This document shows, piece after piece, positions 22,610 to 32,924 of a DNA stretch of 64,000 bases. The DNA lies in assembly GCF_038502225.1 (NCBI RefSeq), contig NC_091341.1, positions 3,803,753-3,867,752 on the forward strand, written 5' to 3'. Made by a program: the position numbers and the translations under genes. Each line of letters opens with the position of its first letter. Position 1 is the stretch's first letter. The DNA is from Cherax quadricarinatus (lineage: Eukaryota > Arthropoda > Malacostraca > Decapoda > Parastacidae). Under the pieces are notes generated by a model. It did no database searches, was not told the DNA's origin, and was given only the letters and a program-made list of their open reading frames with translations.

Positions 22610-23055
22610 GCTGTTGTGTTACCACAGTCTTACTGTGTTACAACAGTGTTACCACAGTATTACCGTGTGACGACAGTGTTACTGTGCTACCACAGTGTTA
22701 CTGTGCTACCACAGTGTTACTGTGCTACCACAGTGTTACTGTGCTACCACAGTGTTACTGTGCTACCACAGTGTTACTGTGCTACCACAGTGTTACTGTG
22801 CTACCACAGTGTTACTGTGCTACCACAGTGTTACTGTGCTACCACAGTGTTACTGTGCTACCACAGTGTTACTGTGCTACCACAGTGTTACTGTGCTACC
22901 ACAGTGTTACTGTGCTACCACAGTGTTACTGTGCTACCACAGTGTTACTGTGCTACCACAGTGTTACTGTGCTACCACAGTGTTACTGTGCTACCATAGT
23001 GTTACTGTGCTACCACAGTGTTACTGTGCTACCATAGTGTTACTACTGTATTACC
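22610..23055. repeat. 19-bp minisatellite, about 20 units
   Basis: The unit is ACAGTGTTACTGTGCTACC, nearly perfect in the centre, with variants on the left edge (GTGTTACAAC, CGTGTGACGAC) and ACCATAGTG on the right. It includes the inverted repeat CAGTGTTACTG-type core. Confidence 0.95.
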
Positions 23056-23239
23056 ACTGGTACTCGATAGCGGTGAAAATGTGTCCTGTTATATATACAT
23101 CATACAGGGATTAACTTGGATTGTATACGTCTGCTATACAAATTGCACAATAGTAAATCTAAATCTCTGGAGAGAGTACTGTTTCTCTCTCGGGATTAGT
23201 GCACGAAGGAGTCAACATTTACACAATGACCTGTACGGG

Positions 23240-23243
<4 letters not shown>

Positions 23244-23328
<85 letters not shown>
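23244..23328. repeat. (GT)n microsatellite
   Basis: About 85 bases of uninterrupted GT. Confidence 0.95.
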
Positions 23329-23331
<3 letters not shown>

Positions 23332-23348
23332 TTCTCTCTCTATTTCTC

Positions 23349-23965
23349 TTTTTTTTTTTTACACAGTTTGGACAAAGTAAGATAAAGGATCCCTAACTTT
23401 ATTGACAAGCAGTACCTACCTACCTATTGACAAGCTGTTACCTACATCAGCTCATTTGAAAGCATTTTTATTGTTATGAAACATGCAAGTAGGGAACAAG
23501 ATGAAGTTGGAGCCATCTGTGAGCCAGCATTTTCATTTGATCAACTGACTATCTCGTTGACATCATAATACTGTACGAATGTGTTCCAGATTCGAGTCAT
23601 CCTGGGGATAAATGATCTCAGATGAAGTGATGTTCTGGAGAAGGGTACAGCCAGAGTGAAATTGCTGCTTTCTGCCCGTCTTGTGGTACAGAAGCTTGCT
23701 TCTCGCTGTTCTCGAAGTGGAGCCAAGTGTGGTACTTTGACAATGTTGGCCTTGTACATAACAGTAAGGCCACCCACATCCCTCCTGTGTTGAAGGCTCT
23801 GCTGAAATGACATCTATCCAGGATGGGTCCAGGTGAGAGATGAGAAGCTTTACTCTGTTCTCTACTCTGTCAAGCAGTCGCAGATGAGAAGGGAGGGGGC
23901 AGGCAAACCAAGAAAACGGAGCATACTCAAGGTGCGAGCCTCATACAGAATCTTGCAACCCATAC
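23349..23965 (-). mobile_element. Jockey-type LINE, 3' fragment
   Basis: Starts (minus-strand 3' end) at a T-run, 23349-23360, representing the poly(A) tail. It includes a 90-residue frame with SFQQSLQHRRDVGGLTVMYK and RMTRIWNTFVQYYDVNE, matching the tail of the copy at 38562. It is truncated at about 23965, in sequence corresponding to ILYKAHVRSHLEY of that copy, against a small tandem repeat. Confidence 0.8.
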
Positions 23966-24045
23966 GGTTACCAGGAAAAATGGACACAGGTTACCAGGAC
24001 AAATGGACACAGGTTACCAGGAAAAATGGACATAGGTAACCAGGA
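23966..24045. repeat. ~23-bp tandem repeat, 3-4 units
   Basis: Units contain GGTTACCAGGAAAAATGGAC with small variants. Confidence 0.85.
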
Positions 24046-24509
24046 AAAGGACAAGTGTGGCAAACAAGCCATCCATTTGGTTTTCTCCCTTAATACTGAA
24101 CTAATCAGTGAGGGGCAACTGAAATCCCCTTGCTGTACTCTACCCTCCCATTGTCCCCTGAAGCAAGGACGGACCAGCTTAAACATGGCTTAGATTATTC
24201 ATTTTAAGCAGAACTACTGAAACCTTTAATGCTGCTGAAGCTACTGAAGCTGGACTGGAATACTTAATGATATTCTCACTGCTGTGCTGAAATCTAGCAG
24301 CTCAGACTGACAGATTTCATTACCAAGTGTATGTAACCCATCCTGTGTGTGTGATGGAATATGACAGGCAAACAGGCAGCTTTCCTTCTCACAACGTAAA
24401 TATCACAGAATAACGTAGACGCACACCACTGTTATTTAGACTTTAAATCTATTTACTACACAGTCATAAAGGTTACCATTCAGAACACATGAATATCAAA
24501 TTTCCTCTA
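24046..24509. other. No supported gene
   Basis: No recognised motif or repeat boundary in this interval. Confidence 0.5.
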
Positions 24510-24888
24510 GTGCCTAATAGGTAAAACTGGTCAATTAGCAAAACCTCATTTAAAATTAAGCCCTTTCTAAAATTTTCCCTTAAACGTTTAAAGATTTATT
24601 TTTTCTTTTATATTAATGTAAAAAAATAATTTTGTACCAAAAGAACCTTAGAAAACTTCCTTAACCTTATTATAACAAACGCAATTTAATTTAGCCTAAT
24701 CCAACTAAATATACTTTAGATAAGTTTACAATAATTTAATAAACAAACACAATGAAATATATTTTTGTCGTTAGGTTCAGAATGATTTTTGCGAAATTAT
24801 TGCATATACAAATTCCCGCTTGCCTTATTCGGCATGAAGAGCGTTGCTATTTAAGCCAAAATCGCCAATTTTACCTATTCGGCACGAC
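24510..24888 (+). mobile_element. MITE-like element, copy D (complete)
   Basis: Begins GTGCCTAATAGGTAAAACTG and ends TTTTACCTATTCGGCACGAC. The left end has one substitution in the inverted repeat. The right flank is ATACATATCG and the left TTTCCTCTA, so unlike other copies it is not embedded in a long TA tract. Confidence 0.8.
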
Positions 24889-24911
24889 ATACATATCGAC
24901 ACACACACACA

Positions 24912-25008
24912 AGATAAAGCTCATGGAGCAGGAAAAGTGACCTAGTAGCGGCCAGTGAAGAGGCGGGGCCAGGAGCTGTGTATCGACCCCTGCAACCACA
25001 ACTAGCTG

Positions 25009-25040
<32 letters not shown>
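24912..25040 (+). mobile_element. LINE 3' tail with (CA)n
   Basis: GATAAAGCTCATGGAGCAGG through CTGCAACCACAACTAGCTGAG matches the 3' end at about 6940-7040, then runs into (CA)n at 25013-25040. A short 3'-only insertion of the same family is likely. Confidence 0.6.
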
Positions 25041-25043
<3 letters not shown>

Positions 25044-25581
25044 ACAGAGCAGAGTAATGTAAAATAGTGTTGAGGAGAGTGCAGAGGCCAGCGCCTCTAC
25101 CCAGTCAAGTACCAACCAGCACACAGATTCTTGTTGCAAGGGAATGTCAGGCGGCCGTCACAATGGCTTGTTAGGATTCCTGCCACAGTTTTACAGTGTA
25201 TGGTGGGCACGAGTTATCGCCCAGTTACTGTCAATGTGCGAAGGGTAACCTGCAACGCTCACATTGCAGACAGCAACGTTTCTCCTCCTAAAGCTAAAGT
25301 ACTGCAGATCTATTCTTATAGACCACCTACAATTTAAAAGCCTCGTGAAATAAAAACGATTGTGAAGTTTACGTAATGCTGCCCGAGTTTCATTTACTTT
25401 GTCTTTATTTCAGGCAGGTAAGGGGGTTTATGCTGTGAAGGATAGGGAAGGGGGGCGATGTTGCAGCTCGGAGGTCCATCTAAACTCTGAAGTTTAACAC
25501 GCTTTCGGCAAGACACAGACTGGCAGTGAGTATGTTTACTTTTCTTCGGATTACTCAATCTCTGTGGGAGACGGCAGATGT

Positions 25582-25582
<1 letters not shown>
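25041..25582. other. No supported gene
   Basis: Unique-looking sequence; a 68-residue frame near 25131-25337 has no recognised motif. Confidence 0.45.
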
Positions 25583-25637
<55 letters not shown>

Positions 25638-25650
25638 CAACAATATATAT
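25583..25650. repeat. (TAA)n then (TA)n tract
   Basis: About 18 AAT/TAA units with CAACAACAAC and a short TA run. It lies at the 3' end of the minus-strand RTE-type LINE and is probably its simple-repeat tail. Confidence 0.9.
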
Positions 25651-27704
25651 ATATATTTTATTTATTTATTAACACATTGGCCGTTTCCCACAAAGGTAGG
25701 GTGGCCCGAAAAAGAAAAACTTTCCCCATCATTCAATCCATCACTGTCCTGCTACAGGCGGGCTTACACTACAATTATAAAAATGCAACATCAGCACCCC
25801 TCTATCAGATTGCAGGCATTGTACTTCCTATCTCCAGGACTCCCTGAATCCCTTCATAAATATTACCTTGCTCCAACAGCACGTCAAGTCTTAAATGCCA
25901 TTTGTCTCCAATTTAACACGCTCACGCATGCTTGCTGGAAGTCCAAGCCCCTCGCATACACTCTCTCCTTAACCCCCTCCCTTCAACCTTTCCTAGGCCG
26001 ACCTCTACCCCGTCTTCCCTCCATTACAGATTTATACACTCTCGAAGTCATTCTATTTTGTTCCATCCTCTTTACGTGTCCGAACCACCTCAACAACCCC
26101 TTCTCAGCCCTCTGGATAATAGTTTTGGTAATCCCGCACCTCCTCCTAATTTCCGAACTACGAATTCTCTGCATATTCACACAACACATTGCCCTCTCCA
26201 GCCTTCTTGTTGCAACATTCACCACCCATGCTTTGCACCCATATAAGAGCGTTGGTATAACTATACTCTCATAATTTCCCCTCATTGCTTCCATGGACAA
26301 AGTTCTTTGTCTCCACAGACTCCCCAGTGCACTACTCACTTTCTCCCCTCGTCAATTCTATGATTCACCTCATTTTTCACAGACCCATCTGCTGACACGT
26401 CTACTTCTAAATATCTGAATACATTTACCTCCTCCCAACTCTCCCTTCACTCTGATATCCAATCCTTCGTTACCTAATTTTATCCTCATCACCTTACTTT
26501 TTCGTATATTCATTTTTAATTTTCTTCTTTTACATACACTACCAAATTCATCCACAAACTTCTGCAGCCTCTCTTCAGAATCTCCCAAAAGCACAGTGTC
26601 ATTAGCAAAAAGAGCAACTGTGACAACTCCCACTTTGTGTTAGATTCTTTATCTTTTAACCCCACACCTCTAGCCAACACCCGAGCATTTACTTCTCTTA
26701 CAACCCCATCTATAAATATATTGAACAACCATGGTGACATTACACATCCTTGTCTAAGGCCTACTTTTACTGGGAGATAATCTCCCTCTCTTCTACATAC
26801 TTTAACCTGAGCCTCACTATCCTCGTAAAAACTCTTTACTGCGTTCAGTAACCTACCTCCTACACCATACACCTGCAACATCTGCCACATTGCCCCCCTA
26901 TCCACCCTGTCATATTCCTTTTCTAAATCCATAAATGCCACAAAAACCTCTTTACCCTTACCTAAATACAGTTCACCTATATGCTTCACCGTAAACAATT
27001 GGCCTACACACCCCCTACCTTTCCTAAAGCCTCCTTGTTCATCTTCTATCCTACTATCCTTTTTACTCTTAATTCTTTCAATAATAACTACCTTACACTA
27101 GGTACTTTACCCTCTATATATTAAATAAAATCACCAACCACTCCAGAATTATATCCTCACCTGCTTTTAACATTTATCCCATCAATCCCAGCTGCTTTAA
27201 CCCCTTTCATTCTACCCACTGCCTCACGAACTTCCTCCCCCCTCACAAAGGGCTCTTCCTGGTTCCTACAAGATGTTATTCCTCCTTGCCCTATACACGA
27301 AATCACAGCTTCCCTATCTTCATCAACATTTAACAATTCTTCAAAATATTCCCTCCATCTTCCCGGTACCTCCAACTCTCCATTGAATAACTCTCCTCTC
27401 CTATTTTTAACTGACAAATCCATTTGTTCCCTTCCTCGACTTATTATTCTCACTCCAAAACTTTTTTTTTTTTATTTTCAACAAAATTTGTTGACACCAT
27501 CTTACCGACTCTCTCTCTCACCTGCTCTCTTTTTACATTGCTTCACCACTCTTTTAACCTCTCTTTTTCTCTCCATATACTCCTTCCTCCTTGCATCACT
27601 TCTTTGTAAAAACCTCTCATATGCTAACTTTTCTCCCTTACTACTCTCTTTACATCATTTCACCAATCGCTCTTCATCCCTCCCGCACCCACTTTCCTGT
27701 AGCC

Positions 27705-27705
<1 letters not shown>
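25651..27705 (-). pseudogene. RTE-type LINE reverse transcriptase, decayed
   Basis: Minus-strand pieces in several frames give an ordered reverse transcriptase. 27157-27453 is an N-terminal linker ([18 protein letters not shown]). 26516-26998 holds FVAFMDLEKEYDRVDRGAMW and VGLRQGCVMSPWLFNIFIDG. 26370-26633 holds LFANDTVLLGDSEERLQKFV, with the expected FADD reading FAND. 25983-26339 holds the C-terminal LLRWFGHVKRMEQNRMTSRV and RGRGRPRKG. The LRWFGHV..GRPRK ending suggests RTE/BovB affinity. At least three frame breaks and the D-to-N change indicate a dead copy. The 3' UTR (26000 down to 25655) ends in the (TAA)n tract. Confidence 0.75.
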
Positions 27706-28007
<302 letters not shown>

Positions 28008-28039
28008 AAACAACCACTCTGAAAGAATAGAAAAACTCC

Positions 28040-28078
28040 AAGCGCTTTCGTGACTACTCACATTATCAAGGAACTATG
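28040..28078 (-). ncRNA. PLE hammerhead ribozyme motif (U3-A8), left end
   Basis: On the minus strand: TTCC, TTGATAA (28063-28069), a GTGA-GTAG-TCAC stem II, GAAA (28046-28049), palindromic AGCGCT as stem III, then GGAG. Stem I is TTCC/GGAG (one wobble or mismatch). Hammerheads in Penelope-like element ends are established; here positions 3 and 8 are U and A. Confidence 0.7.
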
Positions 28079-29052
28079 AAAGTGAAGCATCCAAGGAAGC
28101 TATATAAGGGGTCGGCCAGCACCTCACTATCAGATCCCACAACGGTTAAACACGTGACGCGCGGCGAGCCAACTTGGATAGGTCCTTTGCAAAACTCACC
28201 CCCAAGCTATTTATTTGTCCAGTGTATTATTAAATTCTTCCCAAATTCTATTAATTATAAATGGATCTAATTTATATAAACCAAAGGAAATATTCATATT
28301 ATTGTCAAAACTGCTTTTTATGAAACAAGATTCAATTATATTCCTGTCGACCATGGACTTGCTTGATACTACTTTCTCAACTTTTTGAAAATCAATTGGA
28401 TGGTTAAAATCTCTTACATGAATAAATAGAGCATTGGAATCTTGTCCAGTTCTAATGCTATATTTATGTTGTTTTAATCTTAGTTCGAGATTTTTACCAG
28501 TTTGACCGTAATAAACTTTATCGCAAATTTTACAAGGAATCTTATAGACACATCCATCAGCATTTTGGGGGGAATTCTTAATCAAAAGTTTTTTTTTACT
28601 GTATCAAGATTTTTGAATACAACTTTAATATTAAAAGTCTTAAGAAGAGAAGGCATATCAACCAAGTTTTCATGGTAAGGGAGAACCAACATATTTTTAG
28701 TTGAATAAGGCTGGTTGCCCTTTTTTGGATTATAAAAAGTGTTCCTAGCAACTTTAAAAGATTTATCAATTACATTTCTTGGGTATTTTAAATCATTACC
28801 TATTTCATAAATTTTAGATATTTCCTCATCTATGAACTCAGGACTACAAATTCGTAAAGCTCTCAAAAACATTGATGAGAAAACAGACAGTTTGACTCTA
28901 TCTTGATGCGAGGAATAATAGTGGACATAGGAACAGTTATTTGTAGGTTTTCTGTAAATTTTAAATTTGAATTCATTATTACCCTTAATAATTAAAACAT
29001 CTAGAAAAGGCAATGAGTTATTTTCTTCAAACTCAACAGTAAAGTTTATAGA

Positions 29053-29057
29053 ATGGG
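29053..29057. repeat. Target-site duplication, left (TGGG or ATGGG)
   Basis: ATGGG precedes the 5' LTR, and ATGGG occurs at 38002-38006 across the 3' LTR end. If the LTR ends in CA, the duplication is 4 bp (TGGG); if it ends one base earlier, 5 bp. Confidence 0.8.
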
Positions 29058-29381
29058 TGTAGACAGCCTGTACTGGCAGAGCACACAGCCTAGCCGTCTG
29101 CTCTGACTAGTTCATATTTCGCGGCATTCAGTGCTGCCCTCTGTAGGCCTACCTAGGTCGGTGGGACGCACAGTCCACCCTCTCTCACTCCCGCTTCGAC
29201 CGACTTGAGGTACACAGGTACTCCCCCTCCACGGACTGGCTTGCGGTCACTTCCTCACACTGCCCGTTGTGTACTCACTCCTACCCGATTAAAGCCAATC
29301 TAGTCCACGGCCGTATCATTGCTACCTACGCTACCTTCATCGGCACTAAACCGCTGTTCAACAGTAAGAACAGCAATAACA
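29058..29381 (+). repeat. 5' LTR of the Gypsy element
   Basis: 324 bp, beginning TGTAGACAGCC and ending AGCAATAACA. It contains GATTAAAGCC, a possible ATTAAA poly(A) signal, about 100 bp from its 3' end. No clear TATA box is seen. It is the same length as, and identical by eye to, 37679-38002. Confidence 0.95.
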
Positions 29382-29382
29382 G

Positions 29383-29400
29383 TGGTGACAGCGGAGTCAG
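29383..29400 (+). promoter_or_regulatory. Probable tRNA primer-binding site
   Basis: TGGTGACAGCGGAGTCAG starts one base after the 5' LTR. TGG is complementary to the CCA end of tRNAs. The specific primer tRNA was not identified. Confidence 0.5.
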
Positions 29401-31616
29401 CGGCATTGTGAGCCTTTTCAGGGTGGAGGGGATCGGTCGACACCAGTCAACATCATCCGTCGTCATCCAACGCACCTGCTAGCCTAAAGAGTTATCTGCT
29501 ACTCCCAGCGTCTTGACGGGACCCGAGATAGATCTTCGTCCTAGATTTTTCCCACAAAATCTGGACATAGGCATCACTGCGTCATCTCCAGCCTTAGCAG
29601 TCACGTGTTCACCTCATCACCCTCTCTACAGCCCTTCAACACTCTCCAGCACCATTCTCCTGCCTCCTACAGCGTCCCTACGCCCTTCGCAGCTACAAGA
29701 AGTAGAGTTTCCTCCAAGAAGTTCTACCTGGCTTAGCCACGTGGGAACCCAGTTGGCTTAGCCCCTAAGCCAGCAAAGTTCAGCGTCTACGGCAGCTCGT
29801 GACTCATCATAGTGTCTACTACTACTCAGCGCCTACGTATCTCCAGCCAGTGCAGTTTTTTTTTTTGTGTTGCCCAGTTTAAATGTTTTTTTCCCTTTCC
29901 CTTGCTGTTTTATCACCAGTTCTGTTTTCCCCAGTGATCTGTTAAAGTAAAACTTACTCGTCCCAGTTCAAAGTTTCACTTAAGCTTGTTTTTAGCACGT
30001 TCGAGTAGTGCAGTAAATGTTTTGTTCTCCGTGTGCTGAAGCCGCAGTCAGGCAGCGCGCCCAGACACGCTTGCCAGTGTAAACAACCATACACCAGCTG
30101 TGGTTCACGCCGGGTACCCACGTCTAATATTTTATACCTCCACAGAGTTACTCCGGTCCTTCCTGTTCTTCCCAAGTCCTTTCTGATATTTTTTTTCTAC
30201 GACATTGAAGCCCCATAGCAGTATACAAATGCTACGAGGCGTGTAGTGTCACTAGAACATCACTGAAAGTTCCAGCACCTGCCGTACCTTCGTCCACCTG
30301 CACTCAAAGTTAAGTAAACAGTGACTTACCTAGCATTTCCTAATATTTTGTGACATTATTTAACTGTCCTGCACCAATACAGTTAGTTACTGAAGCCATA
30401 CTTCAGTAAATTGTTCAGTGTCATCAGTGCACATTTTGCCATTTACCTACAGCTTAAATTTTGTGAATTTATTTCTGCACTCCTACATTTTAAATTCCAG
30501 TTTTTTTCTATTCTGCTTCTTGCACCTCAGTTATTGATTTAAATTGTTCAGTGTTAACCATTTATACAATTTACCTCTCACATACAGTTTTCATGTAATT
30601 CCTGTGTGCTGTTATTTTTTTTTAGTTGCACCTGCAAGTTAGCCACAGATTGTTGACACCCCTGCACTGTTTTGTTTGTTAGTTTTTTTTTAATAAGTGT
30701 AATCTTCAAGTACTTAAGTATTAGTATATTCTACCTGCAGTCATACAATCTGTGCCTAGCCCATTAAATTTTTTTTTTTTCTGTTCCCCCATTTATTTTG
30801 CTCTACATATATTCTATGTTTTATCAGTGAATATTCACCTATGTGCATTGCTTTTTGCTATTTTATATACCCAAGTCATTGAGTGTATTTTTGGGAACCT
30901 GCTTATTTACCATTAATTACCAAAATTCCTTGTGAAGTTAATTAATTTTGACCTTGAGATTGTGCAAATTTTTTTTTCTTTTGCCAGTGTACACCCTGCT
31001 AACACCAGTTAACCTTTGCCATATTCTTGAATTTAATAATTTGCATTTTTATTAATTTTATTTTGTGTGCAATATAGCAATTCTGGTCAGTGTATTTTTT
31101 TTTTGTGTGATTTTTGGCACTATTCCATACTCTGATATCTTTTTGTGCCAACTTCCCTTGTGCTAGTGAATTACCTCCTTTTTTTTGCATTTCAATTTGC
31201 AACTGTTAGCACCCGCAATCTTTTTAAACTGTGCTTGCAGCACAGTTTAGTGTTGTGTAGTACCTGATTTATTTTAATTTTGTGCAATTTTTGCTACCAG
31301 TGTTACAGTTCAGCTCCCTTTCATAAATTTTGTGCCAGATTCCTGGTGAAATTATTGACTATCCTTAGCTTCATTTTGTGCACTTCCCTGTAGTACATTC
31401 ACTTGCATACATCTCTTATTTTGTGTTCAGAGTGTATCACTATTCCCCTTTTTATTGTTGTTTTGCTCAAATTATTTCTATCACTAAGCAGTTTACCTAG
31501 TACTGTGGTGCTGAGTTCTCTTTGACTCTGTTTTGAATTGTAGCCAGTGCATACCATTTCTTGCTCTGACCTGTTTACCATCTTCGTGACCTACTTGCAT
31601 TTCAACAATTGACGTC
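29401..31616 (+). other. Long untranslated leader of the Gypsy element
   Basis: About 2.2 kb lie between the primer site and the gag ATG. From 29850 onward it is strongly T-rich, with many T-runs of 7-10 (for example 29854, 30768, 31097). It also repeats GTGCAATTTT/TGTGCA-type phrases. Frames are short (longest about 80 residues) and unrecognised. Upstream ATGs are many, so simple scanning to gag from an unspliced RNA looks unlikely. Confidence 0.7.
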
Positions 31617-32924
31617 ATGACTAAGACACGCAGTGGCCATGCCGTTACCCCAGATTCTGCTGGTGCCAGCAATGGTGCCTCAGCCAGCGTGAGCACGCGG
31701 CAGGGCATCGAAGCCTCAGCGACAGTTGGTCAACTTGTGGCTCAAGCCTCGACCACCAGTGGGCCGGCTCGTCGTCCACACCTGACCCTTATTTTCGACG
31801 GTCGTGCAAATAGTTTAGAGCCATGGCTGCAGTCAGTCGAGGCGACTGTTCAGGCTCTATTTGATAGCCCAACAGATACACAGTACATTCGTGCTGCTGT
31901 TGCAGCAGTGGATCTCACCCAGGGTGATATAGGTGCCTTTGTGCAGCTCAAGCGCGTCTGTAAGATTCAGTCTTGGGGTGAACTTAAGGAGGAATTTAGG
32001 CGTTATTTTCGGCGTAGTCGCCAACGCCATTACATTGACATCGTTACCAGCGTCTTGGCCGAATGTCAATACCGGCACGAAAGCCCCCTGGCTTGCGTTT
32101 GCCGTTTCGAGCAAGCCGCCACGGACTTTACTGATGCCGTCAACTCCACTAAGTGGGCGGATGGTGATGGCCGTATGGCTATTAAAGACATCATCCCCAT
32201 GCTGGCTGTCGGCATCATGCGGAGGGATTCCGCCCCTAACCTCTGGGCTGCCATTGATGCGCTAGGACTCGGCCCTCAGCACGACGTCCTGGGTGCATAT
32301 GACGCCATCGACTCGCTCAAGCCGCCTTCCGAGCAAGGCAAGGTTTGCCGCTTTGCGGATGATCCCCTACCCATCCTTGCAGCGCCGTCCGCAGTGACCC
32401 CGCGGTCGCAGCCGGAAGTCACTTTTGCTGCTGCTGTCAGACAGCCAGCTCACAAAGGTTCTAACCCCAGTCCCACTAATACGCGCCTAAGTAAAAATAG
32501 CGACCACAGTAACAACAGTCGGTCTTATACAAAAAAGCAGTCATCGACTTCCTGGACCAGGGCGAAACGTCGCCAGCAGACACCACCCCCAACCTCACCC
32601 GCTAAGCGTGTAGTGACTTGTTTTAACTGTGGCAAACGAGGGCACTACCGATCTGAGTGTTACAAACTTAAGTCCCCGCAAAGTAACCGTCACAGTCCCC
32701 ACGCTCAGTATCAAGGTAACCGTCACCGTCCCCATGCCCAGTCTCGCGAGGGAATCTGTGTTTACCACAATACTTCCAGTCATACCTCCCATGAGTGTAA
32801 CAAGCTGCGAAGTATGCTGACAGCTGAGTGGAGCAAGCAGTCGTCGCGCAATGCACATGCTCGTAGAAGCCCTTCCACTAGTTCGGGGGAAGAGGCGCGT
32901 CCGCAAAACCAGCGAAAGACGTAG
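31617..32924 (+). CDS. gag: Gag polyprotein of the Gypsy element
   Basis: 435 residues. It is the structural protein expected to package element RNA into cytoplasmic particles. Residues ~55-180 hold a retrotransposon-gag-like region (LIFDGRANSLEPWLQSVEAT, then SWGELKEEFRRYF). Residues ~270-330 are basic and low complexity. A CCHC zinc knuckle (CFNCGKRGHYRSEC) lies near 335-349, followed by a second weaker Cys/His cluster (CVYHNTSSHTSHEC). The ATG at 31617 is the first in a long frame after the T-rich leader. The stop at 32922-32924 overlaps the pro-pol frame by 43 nt in the -1 frame, so pro-pol is probably made by -1 frameshifting. No disruption was seen. Confidence 0.9.
   Translation: MTKTRSGHAVTPDSAGASNGASASVSTRQGIEASATVGQLVAQASTTSGPARRPHLTLIFDGRANSLEPWLQSVEATVQALFDSPTDTQYIRAAVAAVDLTQGDIGAFVQLKRVCKIQSWGELKEEFRRYFRRSRQRHYIDIVTSVLAECQYRHESPLACVCRFEQAATDFTDAVNSTKWADGDGRMAIKDIIPMLAVGIMRRDSAPNLWAAIDALGLGPQHDVLGAYDAIDSLKPPSEQGKVCRFADDPLPILAAPSAVTPRSQPEVTFAAAVRQPAHKGSNPSPTNTRLSKNSDHSNNSRSYTKKQSSTSWTRAKRRQQTPPPTSPAKRVVTCFNCGKRGHYRSECYKLKSPQSNRHSPHAQYQGNRHRPHAQSREGICVYHNTSSHTSHECNKLRSMLTAEWSKQSSRNAHARRSPSTSSGEEARPQNQRKT

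Noticed and set aside
25564..26274. 236-residue plus-strand frame
   Set aside because: It is antisense to the RTE-type reverse transcriptase and starts in a microsatellite.
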